Source: Ulota crispa
Lineage: Eukaryota; Streptophyta; Bryopsida; Orthotrichales; Orthotrichaceae
Assembly (NCBI GenBank): GCA_963920765.1
Contig: OY987244.1
Coordinates: forward strand, 25,028,358-25,092,357
Direction of reading: 5' to 3'
Length of the DNA: 64,000 nucleotides
Positions within the stretch are counted from its first letter, which is position 1; each line of letters begins with the position of its first letter. The position numbers and the translations under genes are program-made. Positions 1 to 12,308 of this stretch are shown in pieces. The notes beneath the pieces are model-generated. The model made no database searches and was not told the DNA's origin. It saw nothing but the letters and a program-made list of their open reading frames with translations.

Positions 1-195
1 AAAAATGTGTGATAGTAGAAAGTGTACATGGTTATTTTCTTAGATTATCAAAACTGGAAAGATGTACATCCAAGTGCAAAATCAACGACTCATTTTCGAG
101 CCAATTTCTAGTCTTTTAGTGACATAACATTTAGTAGCATGAAGAGAGGTGGCCTTTCCCTTTTTTCAGGTATCATCCACAAACTTCATTCTGAC

Positions 196-235
<40 letters not shown>

Positions 236-608
236 TTTGACATGGTTGGCCCTTACATTGACGTATGTGCACTAAACTGAGTCTCTTTTTCATAAACTCT
301 TTGACAAATTCAACCAAGTGTCCCCACAACGAAAGATGGGTGTGGAATATTCCACATCATTTCATCCGGAGGGAGGCATTGCTTGGTAGTGCTACTGAAC
401 GTGATGAAGCAATTGAAATACCCCCCCTCAAAAAAACAAGAAAAAAAGTGATCATCTCACTCATGATATTATATTTGTGTATTTGGAGATTGGTGGCCAT
501 CTAGACAAATAATGTGTGATGATTCAACAATTTCTCAAAATCCAAATGGTAGAAGCGCCTCTTCTATTTACTACATCACAATTACTTTATGACAAGCTCA
601 TATGTGTT
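1..608. other. AT-rich intergenic DNA
   Basis: I see no gene here. The stretch holds a TA microsatellite (199-232) and otherwise unassigned AT-rich sequence. Short open frames, such as one around 265-504, have no recognisable protein features and begin in low-complexity DNA. Confidence 0.5.
199..232. repeat. (TA)n microsatellite
   Basis: About 17 uninterrupted TA dinucleotides, read directly from the sequence. Confidence 0.95.
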
Positions 609-2538
609 GTACAGTCTCCTAAAGAAAGAGTACATAAGTTCCTCATATGGGATTAAAAGAAGTTTATATGGTAAATAAATTAGTTTTTGGCAAACAAACA
701 TATCATCAAGTTTAACCCCCAAAGGATGAAGTCTAGACTATGGGAGGTACTTGTAGAAAAAAATTCAGCTCATTCTAGATGTAGAGGAGTGAGATATTGA
801 CATCTAAAGTGCAATAAAAAAAATACCTTGCTGCCCAAAAATTTCAGAATCCTTTCATTGCTCCAATATCAAAAAAGTTGCTCTACGCAAAGTTGAGGTT
901 TATTTTTACCATGTTGAAAACTAAGTTAGGTATGTGTGGGAGAATTTTCAAATGAATTGGAGGTGTAGATCATACTTTGTAAAATATTGCAATGTTGTAA
1001 GGCCATGAAATTTGCATAAATACTAGGCAAATTTGGAGGATTTATGTAAAATTGAGAAATATGAGTTACTTTGATCCAAGTGGTGAAAACCAAGGAATCT
1101 TAGTCTACTACAACTTGCAAAAAAAAATGTCAAAAAAAAAAACTAAAGTACCAAATTTAACAAGGGGCAAAAGGAATGTAGGTTTGGGAGTTCCATACCT
1201 CCCCGCAAACTAAAACTTCTCACTCATCAATTAGAATTGAATGATTCAAAGCTTTCCACATATATAAAAATTTAAAGAATCAAGTTCAGGTTTTTATTTG
1301 TTTTAAACACAATTTTTAAAGAAGTTTTTTGGGCTACCAAAATTGCTTGCCCTCCCCTGTTTTCTAGAAATTCATGCATAACTTCTTCAATAAATGTTAG
1401 AATGAAGAAATATTTAGATGTGCACGTACATCTTTGAATTCTCCACCAACCTCAAAAGTTTCAAAAATTTATAAAAACTAGTTTAGTCATAGGTACATGC
1501 CCAAGGTCCATTTGTTCCCTGAGGAGACAATTGGTCCTTTAGGGGTTAAAGGTACAAATTTAATCACAATGTATGAGTTAAATAACAAAAACTAATTTTC
1601 ATAAAGAAATATATATTTTACTAAATTTGATCATGATCACTCTAACTTTAAAATCTCTATAGAAGGAATTTTGAAACATTTTGGAAATATTTGTCTGAAA
1701 GAAAGATGTGTGTATGGATGTCTCCTACATATCCATGCAATCAAATCTCAAAAATTCATCACCAATATTTTTCAATCAATTTTCTTGTAAAACCACAAAT
1801 TTGACACAAAATAATTTATCAAAAATAGGATTTTGATTTTTAGTAGTTGAAATTTGGTATGCTTGAACCAGGATTGCATGAGGATCACAAACCAAAAATG
1901 TGAGAATAAAATGCCCATTATATTATTCATTACACAAACTTCTTTGAATCCCATAAGAGGGACTTATATACTCTTCCTTTTTGGTACTGTATAGTACAAG
2001 AAAGAAAGAGTACATAAGTCCCTCTCATGGTATTCATAAAAGTTGGTATGGCAAAGAATATAATTAGTACTTTATCATCGGTTTTTTTGTATGTGATCCT
2101 TGTGCAATCATGATCAAGCATACCAAATTTCAGCTATTGAAAACCAAAATCTTATTTTTGATAAAAAAAATTGTGTCAAACTCATGGTTTTACAAGAAAG
2201 TAGATTAAAAAACAACGGTGATGAATTTTTGAGATTTGATTGCATGGATATGTAGGAGACATCCATACACACATCTTTCTTTTAGACAAATATTTCCAAA
2301 ATGTTTCAAAATTCCTTCTATAGAGATTTTAAAGTTAGAGTGATCATGATCAAATTTAGTAAAATATATATTTCTTTATGAAAATTAGTTTTTGTTATTT
2401 AACTCATACATTGTGATTAAATTTGTACCTTTAAACATGAAGATATGTTTATTTTACCAAAAACTAATTTATTGAAAGTACAAACTTCTTTGAATCCCAT
2501 AAAAGGAACTTATGTACTCTTTCTTTAGGGTACTGTAC
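609..2538. mobile_element. Pair of foldback elements, head to head, with a nested TTAA element
   Basis: The ends are inverted copies of about 45 bp (CTGTACAGT...CCTAAAGAAAGAGTACATAAG). Equivalent sequence meets at the centre (about 1945-2030), so this looks like two related units in opposite orientation. Arms of roughly 440 bp (1551-1985 and 2000-2433) are near-perfect inverted repeats. Related arm sequence recurs at 26870-27555 and 58501-59303. The left unit is split by the TTAA-flanked element at 716-1545. No coding capacity is visible. Superfamily unknown. Confidence 0.7.
716..1545. mobile_element. TTAA/CCC element copy A, piggyBac-like, non-autonomous
   Basis: Flanked by TTAA on both sides (712-715 and 1546-1549). 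The ends are CCCCCAAAGGA and, inverted, CCCCTAAAGGACCAA. It lies inside a foldback repeat: an uninterrupted relative near 58875-58905 reads straight through with a single TTTAAA at the same point, so one TTAA was duplicated on insertion. Length 830 bp with no open frame of note. The body is shared with copies at 4747 and 30801. The piggyBac assignment is inferred from the TTAA duplication and CCC ends; Sola2/3 elements also use TTAA. Confidence 0.8.
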
Positions 2539-2540
2539 AG

Positions 2541-2816
2541 TTCGATCTTTCCAACAAATTGTTAAATCACTTGTAAAGGCATCCTTGCATTTCCAACTCT
2601 CTCTCTCTCTTTCTTGCACACATTGACGTTCAACCCAACCAAATGGCCCCGTTGCTACCAAAAATACGTCATGGGCATTTGCGTGGGTATGAAACTAAAT
2701 TTGGCACTTTTGGACTTGAACTTATACACATACACTTGGTCTAAGTACTCCTTGAAAAGACAAAACGACAACTTGAAAAATTTAGAAAAACCAGTTCTAT
2801 ACATGCTCTTGAGTGG
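2541..2816. other. Unassigned intergenic DNA with CT run
   Basis: Contains a short CT microsatellite near 2595-2612. Nothing else is recognised. Confidence 0.4.
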
Positions 2817-2820
2817 TTAA

Positions 2821-3731
2821 ACCCTAAAGGACAAGACCCCCTTTTTCAGCAACATAGCAATTTTGGGCAGGTACCTGTGATTGGAGTTTGTCATATTTTG
2901 GGCTGAAATTTTAATAGAATGTGGAAATGAGGTTTATCTTTCATATGCATTAGATTTCATAGCATTTGGAATTATGAGTTAAAAATTATGGCCTAATATA
3001 TTATTTTTTTCACTCAGCGGCCTCCCTGTGCAAATTTTTAAAAATCACTTCTTTTTAAAAAACAAAAAATTAAATTGGTTTAGGAGATTTATGTGAATGT
3101 GGGAAGTTTTGAATCATTATGTTTTGATCAACAAGATGAAAGTTATGATGAGTTTTAGTTTGCGGGCAATTATGGATTCTCTACTCCAAAATAAACTTTG
3201 AAGTCCTTTATTTTACTCAATTTTCATTATTTTGGAAAAAAAACAAAATTAAAGGACACAAATTGTTTATGACAACATTGTGACCATTGGGATTGGCTTT
3301 TTTCATTTCCATAATTAAATTCTTAACAATATAGTGTTTTGAATCATTCTCTACTTCTTTTTACTTACTAATTTTTTTCCATATATCAAACAATTCTAAA
3401 TGATTTGAATCTTTTTTTACATGTACTTTACTTCGGTGGAAAAATGAATTTAAAGAAGCACCACCCACACAACCTTTTTTCCTTAGGAATTTCATGTTCT
3501 GAATGGTAGCTGCCTGATTTTCAGAAGATGTTTTGAATGTTCAAACCATTCTATCTTCCAATCCACTTGGTGGAAAACTCTAAAAAAAATTTCCACATCT
3601 TCTAAAACTATTCTCCTACAAAATCCTACGGTCACATATGCATAAAGATTTTTTTGTTCAAATTTGGTTGATGCTCTAAAAATGGCAATTTGGAGAGTTT
3701 TTGGTGAAAACTTTGCTTGGTTCTTTAGGGG
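2821..3731. mobile_element. TTAA/CCC element copy B
   Basis: The left end reads TTAA-ACCCTAAAGGACAAG and the right end CTTTAGGGG-TCAA, so one base of the right TTAA has changed. Its internal segment (contains GCGGGCAATTATGGATTCTC) is shared with copies at 20999 and 34210, which marks a second internal sequence type within the long subfamily. Non-coding. Confidence 0.65.
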
Positions 3732-4203
3732 TCAAAATAAAACGGTCAGAACAAACGGAATTACAAGAAAAAACTGTATAATTAACTAAGCAAGCTTTAG
3801 AATGTTTTTCAAAAATTACATTTGTTTGTACAAAACAATTTTACTGCAAAGTGCAAATTGGTACACAGATTTATGACAAATCCTTGTTTTCAACACTTTG
3901 AGTCAAAGTGAAAAGGTTCAACGACTTCAACAGTAGGAAAATTACAACCGTCGTCACAGTCTTACAATCAGAGAAATAAAAAACTGCATTTAATTACAAA
4001 AAGTACCCTCCTATAAGACAGTTTTCTGAGATCTGACAAGGGCATTCCATGAGTGACCTTGGGCTTGGGCCTTGGGGCTCTGATCTTTTTTGGGTCTTGA
4101 AATTGGTGGCTCCATGACATTCTCGGCACTTGTGCCACCAGCAGCACCCCAGGCCCAGAGATCGTATGGTCATGTGCCTTGGCAGCCTACCCTAACTTAC
4201 ATA
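3732..4203. other. Unassigned intergenic DNA
   Basis: Somewhat less AT-rich around 4030-4190. No gene, RNA or repeat boundary could be supported. Confidence 0.4.
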
Positions 4204-4500
4204 AGGTAAGAGGCTCATAAACCGACCATCTAAGAGCTGAAACTGAATTTTGGGGAGGTGAACTTCTGGAAATATTTTTCAGTAAATTTTCCTCGAAAGA
4301 CAAGAGAAATTGGCATCTAATTTAAGTTGTTTTGTACTGGTTAGAGCAATGTGGAATTAGTTATGAAATTTTGAGGTGAAAAGGTCATAGGGCTCTAAAA
4401 TGGATCACTTCCTTAAATGTGTGCCCACTATACATTTTTGAAAGGCTATGAATAAGGACATGTACCAACCAACGGGGTTCATTTAGGGAAGTGAGTGGAA
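4204..4500. mobile_element. TA-flanked MITE, right end diverged
   Basis: Starts TA-AGGTAAGAGGCTCATAA and is clearly similar along its length to the complete copy at 10369-10700 (shared CTGAAAC.GAATTTTG and GGTCAT.GGGCTCTAAAATGG blocks). The right terminal repeat is not recognisable, so the end coordinate is approximate. Confidence 0.5.
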
Positions 4501-4584
4501 TTAGTGCCCTAACAAAATTTGAGCTTTCTATCTTAATGCTTTGGAGAACTCAACCCACTCTCCATCACTTTCACAATTTCCAAA

Positions 4585-5945
4585 ACTCATAATAAGGTAG
4601 ACATATCCATACCTGACCGTTTAAGGGTTTGGGATACCTCAAGGTTTTGGAAATTCCGGAAAATAATCTGTAGGGTTAACCTTTTTACAAGCTATCATGG
4701 AATGTAATTTTTGTGAGAAAAAGTATTGTAGATTATTTTATATTAACCCCTAAAGGTCCAAGTCCTTTTTTCTATGAAAGTCATTGAAAACTGCCACTTC
4801 TAGGGCAATGAATAGAAAAGTAGAAAATTTGTTTTTCTTTATAAATCCAACCAGAGGATCTTGCCCTAGACTATAGGAGGTACTTGTGGAAAAAAATCAG
4901 CTCAATCTAGATGTAGAGGACTGAGATATTAACATTTGAAGTGCAAATATTTCTTTTTCCCTGTTGCCCAAAAAATTTAGAAGCCTTTGACCTCTTCTAT
5001 ATCAAAAAATTGCTCTACCCAGAGTTGAGGTTTGTTTTTTCCATGTAGAAGACCAAGTTAGGTAAGTGTGGGAGAAATTTCAAATGAATTGGAGGTGTGA
5101 ATCATACTTTGTAAATCTTGCAATGCCATAAGGGCATGAAATTTGCATATACACTAGGCAAAATTGGAGGATTTATGTAATATTCATAAACTTGAATTAC
5201 TTTGATCCAAATGGCACGAAACCAAAGAATCTTAGTCTACTACAACTTGAAAAAAAAAGTTAAAAAAAAAATCAAACCACCAAAGTTTACAAGGAGTAAA
5301 AGGAAAGGAGGTTTGGGAGTCCCATATCTATGAGCAAACTAAAACTTCTCACTCATCAATTGAAATGGAACGATTCAAAGCTTTCCCACACATGTAAAAA
5401 TCTAATGAACAATTTCAAATTTTTATTTTTAAAAGAAACAAATTATAAAGAAGTTTTTTGGGTTGCCCGGACTGCTTGCCCTTCCTTGTTTTCCAGAAAT
5501 TCAAGCATAACTTCTTCAATAAATATCAAAATGAAGAAAGAATTAGATTTGCACGTACATCTTTGAATATCCCAACTTCCTCAAAAGTTTCAAAAGATTA
5601 TAAAATTTGGTTTAGTCATACGTACATGCCCAAGGTCCATTTGTCCCCCAAGTGGATAGGCCTTTAGGGGTTAGAGGGCAAAGTTGCAACACACAGGATC
5701 CCTATTAGCAACTCTAGACTATCCTTGAAATTGCTTGGATGTGTTCCTATAATGTCACTTGATAGTCCTAATCCCAACCCTCCCAACATAGCTTAGCAAA
5801 TGACATGTGGCAAAATTTGCTTGTGCAAGCAATGTTCATTGCTCCACTTTGGGTGCAAGAGTGGACGGTGAACACCTCAAAAATAGGGTGCGAAATTGGG
5901 GAGTGGTCAAGAATGGGTTTGTCTACCTTACAAAGATGTAAGTTG
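4585..5945. repeat. Dispersed repeat split by TTAA copy C (inverted relative at 44215-44640)
   Basis: The halves 4585-4742 and 5675-5945 match the reverse complement of 44215-44640 (for example GTAGATTATTTTATAT and AACTCTA.ACTA.CCTTG). In the relative the two halves are contiguous, so this is an older repeat interrupted by the TTAA element between them. Nature of the older repeat unknown. Confidence 0.6.
4747..5670. mobile_element. TTAA/CCC element copy C
   Basis: Left TTAA at 4743-4746 followed by CCCCTAAAGGTCCAAG. Right end CCTTTAGGGG followed by TTAG, one base off. Length 924 bp, body collinear with copy A. The uninterrupted relative at 44215-44640 lacks it. Confidence 0.75.
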
Positions 5946-5949
5946 AGCC

Positions 5950-6806
5950 ATTCCTCATCGTTGGGAGACGAACCTTTGTAACAACCTCAATGGCTGCTCC
6001 ATGTGGACTCTGTATTAGTAAAATGGAGGAAACAAGAAAAAAAGGACCCAATGGAAGTAGTAATCAACACATCTATTTAAAATGTGCTCCAAAAGAGAGC
6101 TTTGAAGTAATATTTTGCAACTAGCTACTTTGATTGCCAAGTGAAGCAAAGACTCCACTCCATGTCAAAAGATAGCATGTCCATTCTCCAAATTTTAAAA
6201 AATGACCCCACCCGTATTATAATTTGTGTAAGAAAGCCTACAGTTCTCTAATTTTAATCAATGGGCTCATGAAATGTCACATAATTTGTCAATATGTGTG
6301 TCAACTCTTGTGTCACCTTTATGTTAGTTATGTTAGTGACCCATATTATCAGGCTCCATTGCGTGCTCTCACCCACAAAAAGATGCAATTTATGCAAGAA
6401 TGGACTACAAACTCCATTATTGCGTTCAGTTACAGCCTCACCATTGAGGCTGCTCTAAGTGTGTACTTTGCTCATAGGATTAGGACCAGGGCATTTTTTT
6501 TGGTTTTGCAAAATCTTTGTTGTCCACAACTCATTGGGTAATAAATGGAGGAAGCATCCTACATTGGTCTAAATCTGTCAAATTGTTGTCAATTGGTTGC
6601 ATTTTTACCAAAAAAGAACCTTGTTCTAGACTAGTCTGGCTAAACAATGGGAAAATGGGACCCACGTAATTCCAAAATCGATGGCAGGTTGCCTAACTCT
6701 TGGTTGCACATTGAGCTTTTGTTGAAAAAACTGGAGTGCTTTATTGGATTATGGGAGAGTTGATTGAGATCAAACTTCAAAATAGTTGAAATAAAGATGC
6801 CCCAAC
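5950..6806. other. Unassigned sequence with a 105-codon open frame
   Basis: The + strand frame 6224-6541 is open for 105 codons but has no recognisable domain, and its Cys/Ser/Ile-rich composition resembles translated AT-rich DNA. It could be a decayed transposase remnant; there is no positive evidence. No splice or promoter context was identified. Confidence 0.25.
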
Positions 6807-6810
6807 TTAA

Positions 6811-7448
6811 CCTCTAAATGCCAAGCGACCAGATTTGGGTCTTTACAAAAAATTTGAAGATGAATAAAATCTTATCAAATCATTATTTTTAGTATATTTT
6901 TACAATATAAGTTTGTTTTGAAATCTACTTTCAATATCAAAAATCTGATTTTGAAAATGAAAGTTGATGATTTTTCTACTCAAGATTTTGTACAAGGGTG
7001 TCCACTCAATCTTGAGTTTTCTAGTGTAGGAAGATCTTGAAAATGAGCCTTAAATACACTAGAGCTTGGAGAAAAATCCACATTAGAAATCCATTTAAAA
7101 AAATGTAAGAGTAGATTTTTTAAACAGTAAATTGATTAGAGTTAGACATGTAATGACCTTAAGCCTCATATTTTTTTAGTGACCAACTTTTCAAATTTGA
7201 CATGTGAAATGAGGATTAGCTTTAAGTCACTTTTGCACTTTTAACACCCTCATGTTCAAACGTTATAATCTTTCAAACTACAAGTGATATTGATGTGTTT
7301 TCTTTTTCCATATAATCTCTAACATGTTTATTTTAAATTTGTACAGGTACTATTGAAAAAAACTTGATGAAATTTATGAAAAGGTTGATTGATTGTTCAG
7401 TTTCATGGAAAGTCCAAGAAGCCCAGATCGAGCTTGGGCATTTAGGGG
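6811..7448. mobile_element. TTAA/CCC element copy D, short subfamily
   Basis: TTAA at 6807-6810 and 7449-7452. Ends CCTCTAAATGCC and, inverted, CCCCTAAATGCCCAAG. Length 638 bp. The body matches the reverse complement of copy J (36836-37447): both contain AATAAAATCTTATCAAATC or its complement. Confidence 0.75.
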
Positions 7449-7452
7449 TTAA

Positions 7453-8870
7453 GGTGACCACGGTGAGTTCATGGAGACATGGTATGTGTACATGGTGTAT
7501 TCACCAACATGACAAGTAACAATTCTCATATAGTTGAATGTGCTTGCAAGCGACTTTGGTTTTTTTTGCCATGGTTGTCATACTGGGAATAAGATAGGCG
7601 GCTTGCCTATTTGATTCACCCAGCCAATTGGGAGCTTGACGGCCTTATGTTGAGTTAGGATTTGTTGATTTTGTTGTAAGGTAAACCCAATCTTACTTCG
7701 TTCACATATTCATCTACATGCAAAAAATTGTTTGTCATGTAGGATTAAAGAACACTTGCAAACCAAATATAGAGCAAACACAACAATGAACAGGCGGAAG
7801 CACAAAATGATGAGCAAAAGCACAAATTGTCAAGCAAATGCATGAAGTACAATGCTTCGTACCTGTAATTTTGTTGTTTCCGCCTGTTTTTTTTTTGCTT
7901 CCACATGTCATTTTGTGCTTTTTCTTGTCCTTTGCTGCGTTCATCCAAGATTCAAATAGATGCCAAAATCTTTGGGCAAATGCAAAACGTTACTAATAGA
8001 GAATAGAGAGCATTTTCTTTTTCTTTTTCTTTACACGGTTAATTCTAAAATGTAAGCTTAGTGGCACAATAAATCACATGTCACTGGTACTGAGGAGTAT
8101 TTTATTTGTAATATATCAATCTACAATATTAAGTTCAATAAGTTCAATCAATTAAAGTACCATCATACCTTATTTCAAAGTGTTTGTTGCAACTCCTTCC
8201 TAGTGTTGCAAGTTTATATTAGCTAAGCCATATTAAGACAAATAGTGAATATTTTTTCAAAATGTAAAATTCACCACTTCAAATTTCCTTGAAATCTTTC
8301 TAGCTATTAAAACTAAACTACACTAAATAGTGCATTTTGGTTGCCCATCACTAATCTCTCAACATTTTACACCATATAAATACTTACTGATATAACAACA
8401 AATTTTATCAATAATTTTTGCAATAATTTTATTTTAACAATAATAAGGACTTGGCAAAAACAGCAATGCTACGAAAAAATAAACTAACATTATCTAAATT
8501 GTAAATCATGTGAATTTCTAGTATTTAGAAAGTTGCATGCGCCTCCAAATGGTCAAACATTGAGTCATGAGATAACTTTCTTGAGTGAGGCAACCTAATT
8601 GTCAAGGCAACCTAAATGCACTGTGTAGTTTCTTGTAAACATTTTTTAACTAATTTCCCCGGATCCCCCCACCTACAGGAGTTGTTTTGGAACATTTTCT
8701 GACAAGCCTGCCATACATTGATGGTCAATGAGGGTCGTGCCAAACAAGACCTCCATGCTTGGCTGACAAGGATGAGCACTGCAAAGCAAAGCAATTCATG
8801 TGTTGGGAAGGTTCTAGCCATCGAGGAAAGATGCCATCTTCATGAAACTATGGGTTCAACCCTGGACCTG
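7453..8870. other. Unassigned intergenic DNA
   Basis: 7745-7945 contains a cluster of related GCACAAAATG / CATTTTGTGC words in both orientations, probably a small imperfect inverted repeat. 8600-8830 is slightly GC-richer with a short - strand open frame (69 codons) of no recognisable family. No gene supported. Confidence 0.35.
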
Positions 8871-8879
8871 TTTGAAATT

Positions 8880-9850
8880 TGAATTTGTTGAATATGAATT
8901 GGTCATATTTTCCAAACATATCAAGCTGTAGTATAAACATACACGCAATATTTGATGCATGTACTCAAAAAACTGGTTGAAAATTAGAAATGTTGGATTT
9001 TTCTCCAAATACAGGGGGGGGGGAGAAGGTTCTTATCTTCAAGAGTAGTTTTTGGAAAGTAAGTTAAGTGAAGAATTTGCTGGTTTTTGCTGTGTCCTCA
9101 TCCAGAAGTGTTGTCTTTGTGTTACAGAATACCCATTTAAAAAAAAATCAAATTGTCATTTCGTATCTTTCAAGTATACATGGACCAAATGCATGGTAAC
9201 AAGCCCAAGTGTAGAAAACACCGAATTTTGGTATTGAAGGTGGTATTCCTTCAAAAACACTAAAACCAACCTCTTACAACCATTGATCCAAAAAGTAATT
9301 TTCATAAAAACACTACTATGTGTGCTAAGTTTTCAAAATCTAAGACACTGGTGTTCACATTTTTTGGTAACTACACAAAAAACTAGGTAGAAGCTTAGCT
9401 AAAAATTGCCACATTTGTGAATGGTGCCTGCAACCCCTTTTGTTGCTACAGTTCTACAAAACATCCTAGATGCAACCCTTTACAGAAGCTTTGTAAAACA
9501 AACAAGTGGTTAACATTTTGTGCACGATCATGTACATGCTTCAGTAGGCCATATTTCTCCACTTCTCCAAAAACCAAGTTTTGTTCCTTTGTGAGTCTCT
9601 TATTAGTTAGAGTCTCCTTACATTGAAAGCTTAATAACAAGCCTCAACCAAAAGATTATTATTACTATTGGTATTGCAGAGCGTTGTAGCCCTCACTATG
9701 AGTAAGGAGGTTTTGAGGCGTTTCTTGTTTTCAACTAATTTTTTGAGTGCATGCACTAGGTATTGTTTATATACTTATACTACAATTAGATGCTTTTAGA
9801 AATCTGGCCAGTTTTTCTTTCAAGTATTGACCAATTTTTTTTGCCAATTC
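8880..9850. mobile_element. Long-arm inverted-repeat element
   Basis: The left arm (about 8880-8990, with CTGTAGTATAAACATACACG and TGCATGTACTCAAAAAACTG) is matched inverted at about 9735-9850. The middle of about 740 bp has no credible gene. Long terminal repeats around a non-coding centre are typical of non-autonomous Mutator-like or foldback elements; no clear target duplication was identified. Confidence 0.5.
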
Positions 9851-10368
9851 ATTTGACCGACTTTTTGATGTTATTTTTGGATCCCAACCCATTGATGTGA
9901 GTCCGTCTTCATGCAAAGGACACTTCATCCACCAGACTCAAACATAATTATAACCCCATTTGTATTGTCTCTAGTACAATGATTTTCTGATTTAAATGCA
10001 AACAATGATTTAAACGATTCCATTGGCTTGCACGGAAGGACAGTAGTTGTAAGTTGTAACTGTCCTGCTACATTGTTTTTATTTTTCTTCTCTTTGTCAA
10101 TCCTCAATCACAACAAAAAGGTCTCATAGTGTTATCCACCTATTATGTACAAAAGTATTGAAACATCATAACAGGTATTTTTACGTGTTTTTATACATTT
10201 TCCTATCTTTCATGCCTTGGTGCAATTGCAATCTAATTAGCATTTTATTGTATTTTTCCTGTACGCACTACCTGTATATTCTTCCGGTGTAAATATGGTA
10301 CTGTTTGTTCTCTGACTTTACTACACTCAGCAAACAATAGCACTTGTGTAAACTGTAAATGCGTCATA

Positions 10369-10700
10369 AGGTAGGAGGCTCATGAATGGAGAATCTAAGG
10401 GCTGAAACCGAATTTTGAGTAGGTGAAACTTCTTGAAATATTTTTCTTTTCAGTAAATTTTTCTTGAAAGGCAATAGGAATTGGCATCTGACCCAAGTTG
10501 GTTCATGTTTTTTGAAACTTTGTGAAATTAGTTATGAAATTTTGAAGTGAAAAGGTCATTGGGCTCTAAAATGGAGCACCTCCTCAAATGTACATTGCAG
10601 GTACATTGTTGAAGGATTATGAAAAACAACATGTACAAACATAGTATATTTGAGGAGGTGCTCCATTTTAGAGCTTGCTCCAAATTAGAGCCTCCTACCT
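10369..10700. mobile_element. TA-flanked MITE, complete copy
   Basis: TA at 10367-10368 and 10701-10702 flanks inverted ends AGGTAGGAGGCTC and GAGCCTCCTACCT. Length 332 bp. A TA target and short inverted repeats fit a Tc1/mariner-type MITE. Same family as 4204-4500; terminal words are shared with the pair at 35275 and 55129. Confidence 0.7.
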
Positions 10701-10702
10701 TA

Positions 10703-11159
10703 AGGCATGTAGGGCCCACGTCCCATGGCCCACCAAAGCAATTAGTAACAACAATGCATGAAGAAAACAGGCTGGGAACATAGTGGTAAACACCATCCTT
10801 CGAACAAATTAGAGACAATCATTTTCAGTCATATGAATCCTTAATTATGTTAATGTGTCATATTGTGAATCATTGTCTCATGAAAAGATTTCCATACTCC
10901 TACAATTAATGTGGCAAGTCCACTTGAAAATTGCACATTTTCTTCCTAAAGGCACTACTCTACAGCAGTGTCAACAAAAACCAAAACAAATCAAACCATC
11001 TTTAGAGTTGTATGAACAATTGAAATTTGGGCTCTTTCTACAATTTTTACCACAAGAAGAAATAAAATTGAATAAGTTGGTTTTTAGGAAATTCATGTGG
11101 GTTTCAACAAACAGGGCTGGGATTCAAACATGTTAACCCTTTAAACATCCACACTCTTA
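10703..11159. other. Unassigned intergenic DNA
   Basis: A + strand frame of 93 codons (10855-11136) shows no domain and is probably chance. Nothing else recognised. Confidence 0.3.
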
Positions 11160-11460
11160 CTCATTGTTTAATTTCTTGGCAATTTTTTGCCTAAATCTTA
11201 CCTCAAAAGTCAAATGGCAACCATTACACTAAGAAATCCGAGTGAAAAACTGGATGAGATTGCTAGGTCCTTCTTGGAGCAAAATCCCAATTTACCGTAT
11301 TTTGAATGAAAATAGCTTATATTAACAATTTTTTGGATGAACTTCTATATGTCATTCATTTGTTCTAGTTTTAGCCAAATCCTCCTCACATGCTTGCATT
11401 ATGGGCTGTGGGTCGCTCTACGCTCATAAAACAAAAATTAAACCCTGCTCTTACTTGTCA
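11160..11460. repeat. Dispersed repeat (relative at 36305-36831)
   Basis: Shares long collinear similarity with 36305-36831, including TTTAATTTCTT.GCAATTTTTTG, GGCTACCATTACACT and GGGTTGCTCTACCCT-like blocks. Function and superfamily unknown. Confidence 0.5.
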
Positions 11461-12079
11461 AATTTGACACACTAAGTTGTTACATCTATTTTTGGAAAAC
11501 TCTCAAATTCTTATTCTGCACCCTTGCTCTCCAAATGTACCCCATACATAGTTAATTGATCAATCATCAAGTGGGGTATAGGATAAAGCTCACTAAGCTT
11601 AAGATCAATAATGATTTCAGAAGTCATTGCTTGATACGATTGGCTTAGTTTGAGTGTCATAAGAAAATTTTAAGGGGTAAGTTTGGAGCACTTACCATCC
11701 AAATATTACAAGTGTTAGAGCCTTTGCATTTAAGGGTGCTGATGCTTTTAGACAACATGTTTAGTCCTAGCCTCCTCGGGGTTTGGTATTCACAAAAACT
11801 TTCTTTATGCACAAGCAATAGTTAGTTATGGTAGCTTAGGCAAATGTTCTTCAATTTAGCTCAATACCAATCATTCCTTGTATTTATTTGTAACATCAAA
11901 AAATTTCATGTTTGCTTCCAAATTTCCAATGCATATTTAAGAGGTTGAAAAATCATTTTATTCTTGCCCAAGCTCATACAGTTTGTTTCTTTATTGTGAT
12001 TGATCCTGCATGCATGCATGCCCATCCTCTATATTTGCTTCTTGTTCTATTTATTATTTTAAAAATGCCATATTGGACT
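11461..12079. other. Unassigned intergenic DNA
   Basis: AT-rich with no supported features. Confidence 0.3.
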
Positions 12080-12308
12080 TTAATCCTTAAACGTTTGAAA
12101 AAACCTTTATGACATATAAAATATATATATATATTTTTTTTTGTATTTGGAATGGATTCACATCTTTACTACATCTGAGATTAACAAAGAAGTTGGTATA
12201 TAAATCAATGCAATTCTAGTGAGCTACTTGAGATCGCAAATTAAAACTTCTTGTTAATAACAAATACCACTAATACGCTACTTTCCCCATGGGAGGTTTC
12301 GGGGTTAA
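12080..12308. repeat. Small dispersed repeat, possible TTAA element (relatives at 42600-43100)
   Basis: Bounded by TTAA-TCCTTAAACG and TTTCGGGG-TTAA. Its core (GGATTCACATCTTTACTACA through GCTACTTGAGATC) recurs at 42602-42760 and 42930-43090. Membership in the TTAA family is tentative because the ends match only partly. Confidence 0.4.

Noticed and set aside
6224-6541. 105-codon frame as a membrane protein gene
   Set aside because: Hydrophobic residues are scattered, there is no homology I can recognise, and the DNA has intergenic composition.
8840-8870. GGGTTCAACCCTGG as the B-box of a tRNA or SINE
   Set aside because: No A-box at a suitable distance and no tRNA fold could be drawn.
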